A stretch of DNA of 64,000 nucleotides from Sambucus nigra. Lineage: Eukaryota > Streptophyta > Magnoliopsida > Dipsacales > Adoxaceae. The translations under genes were made by a program, and so were the position numbers. Below, one piece after another: positions 63,864 to 64,000 of the stretch; the stretch's first letter is position 1; the number at the start of each line of letters is the position of its first letter. Location of the stretch: assembly GCA_949130495.1 (NCBI GenBank), contig OX422209.1:694634757-694698756 (forward strand). Direction: 5' to 3'. The notes under the pieces are model-generated. The model saw only the letters and a program-made list of their open reading frames with translations. It had not been told where the DNA came from and did not search any database.

Positions 63864-64000
63864 GCACAGTTTAAAACTGTGCCAAATTTTGGCACAATTT
63901 AAAACTGTGCCAGGTTATTGACAAATCGTGCCAGATTTTGGCACAGTTTTAAATCGTGCCAGATTCTTCTTATCCAAGCATGTCAGATTAGCATTTTTGG
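63864..64000 (-). repeat. Right terminal inverted repeat (incomplete) and subterminal palindromes
   Basis: GCACAGTTTAAAACTGTGC at 63864-63882 is identical to the left-end motif at 17163-17181. GCACAATTTAAAACTGTGC (63892-63910) and GCACAGTTTTAAATCGTGC (63941-63959) follow. The window ends in CATTTTTGG, and TGTAGTG would complete a CACTACACCAAAAA terminus. Confidence 0.75.

Larger units (their letters stand above)
17115..64000. mobile_element. Giant CACTA-type transposon carrying a satellite array (right end truncated by window)
   Basis: The left terminus reads CACTACACCAAAAACAAC. Reading the minus strand from base 64000 gives CCAAAAATGC. In both ends CCAAAAA is followed by exactly 38 nt ending in TCTGGCAC, and intermediate motifs also align (AATTTGGCACAT versus AATCTGACATGC). 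On this alignment the missing terminal CACTACA would occupy 64001-64007 on the minus strand. Palindromic GCACAGTTTAAAACTGTGC motifs follow inside both ends, as expected for subterminal transposase-binding repeats of En/Spm-type elements. The ends face each other correctly for a single element. No transposase is recognised inside, so it would be non-autonomous. The alternative is two separate elements of one family. Confidence 0.65.

Noticed and set aside
17115..64000. Two independent CACTA elements, one at each edge
   Set aside because: Not excluded, but the ends face inward with identical motif spacing and no second terminus is seen near either one. A single element is the simpler reading until the right flank is examined.

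Overview
This window looks like nuclear DNA of a higher plant, most likely a eudicot. The basis is an extensin-type cell-wall protein gene with an intron in its 3' UTR, long TA/CA/GA microsatellites, and relics of Ty1/copia, Ty3/gypsy, LINE (DUF4283), Helitron-like and CACTA-type elements. No sequence identifies the species. Only one gene looks intact: the extensin-like gene at 709-2484 (+). Nearly everything else is repeat DNA.

Layout. 1-2750: promoter, extensin CDS, 3' UTR intron and poly(A) signal. 2750-5749: AT-rich intergenic DNA with microsatellites and a foldback element lodged between them. 5750-10972: a complete but inactivated Ty1/copia retrotransposon on the minus strand, with 381-bp LTRs, a perfect CTTGT target duplication, a Met-tRNA primer site and a polypurine tract. 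Its gag-pol is broken. 10973-12930: a decayed DUF4283-type LINE ORF1 on the plus strand, split by a small inverted-repeat element that carries three copies of a 19-bp palindrome. 13080-17114: an old Ty3/gypsy (Tat/Ogre-like) relic on the minus strand, with a gag remnant, leader and LTR-like sequence.

17115-64000: I interpret this as one very large CACTA-type transposon whose right end is cut off by the window. CACTACACCAAAAA at 17115 and its inverted counterpart at the last bases of the window agree in motif order and exact spacing, and share inverted palindromic subterminal motifs (GCACAGTTTAAAACTGTGC) and pyrimidine-rich leaders. The last 7 bp of the right terminus would lie at 64001-64007. 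If right, the element is about 46.9 kb.

The interior is dominated by a tandem array of 168-bp monomers (17543-58555, about 235 copies, all in one orientation) with higher-order repeats of about 1186 and 1346 bp. A 1.39-kb solo LTR interrupts the array at 39007-40393. A small, highly diverged island of the same satellite lies at 60630-61062 and keeps the 168-bp register exactly. 168 is 56 codons, so a 56-residue unit reads open across several monomers in one frame. Recurrent stops and frameshifts argue against a real protein.

The genes do not form a pathway. The main biological point is a transposon that appears to have captured or bred a satellite array. This was read by eye: period and spacing values come from coordinate arithmetic, and family names from remembered motifs, not from any search.
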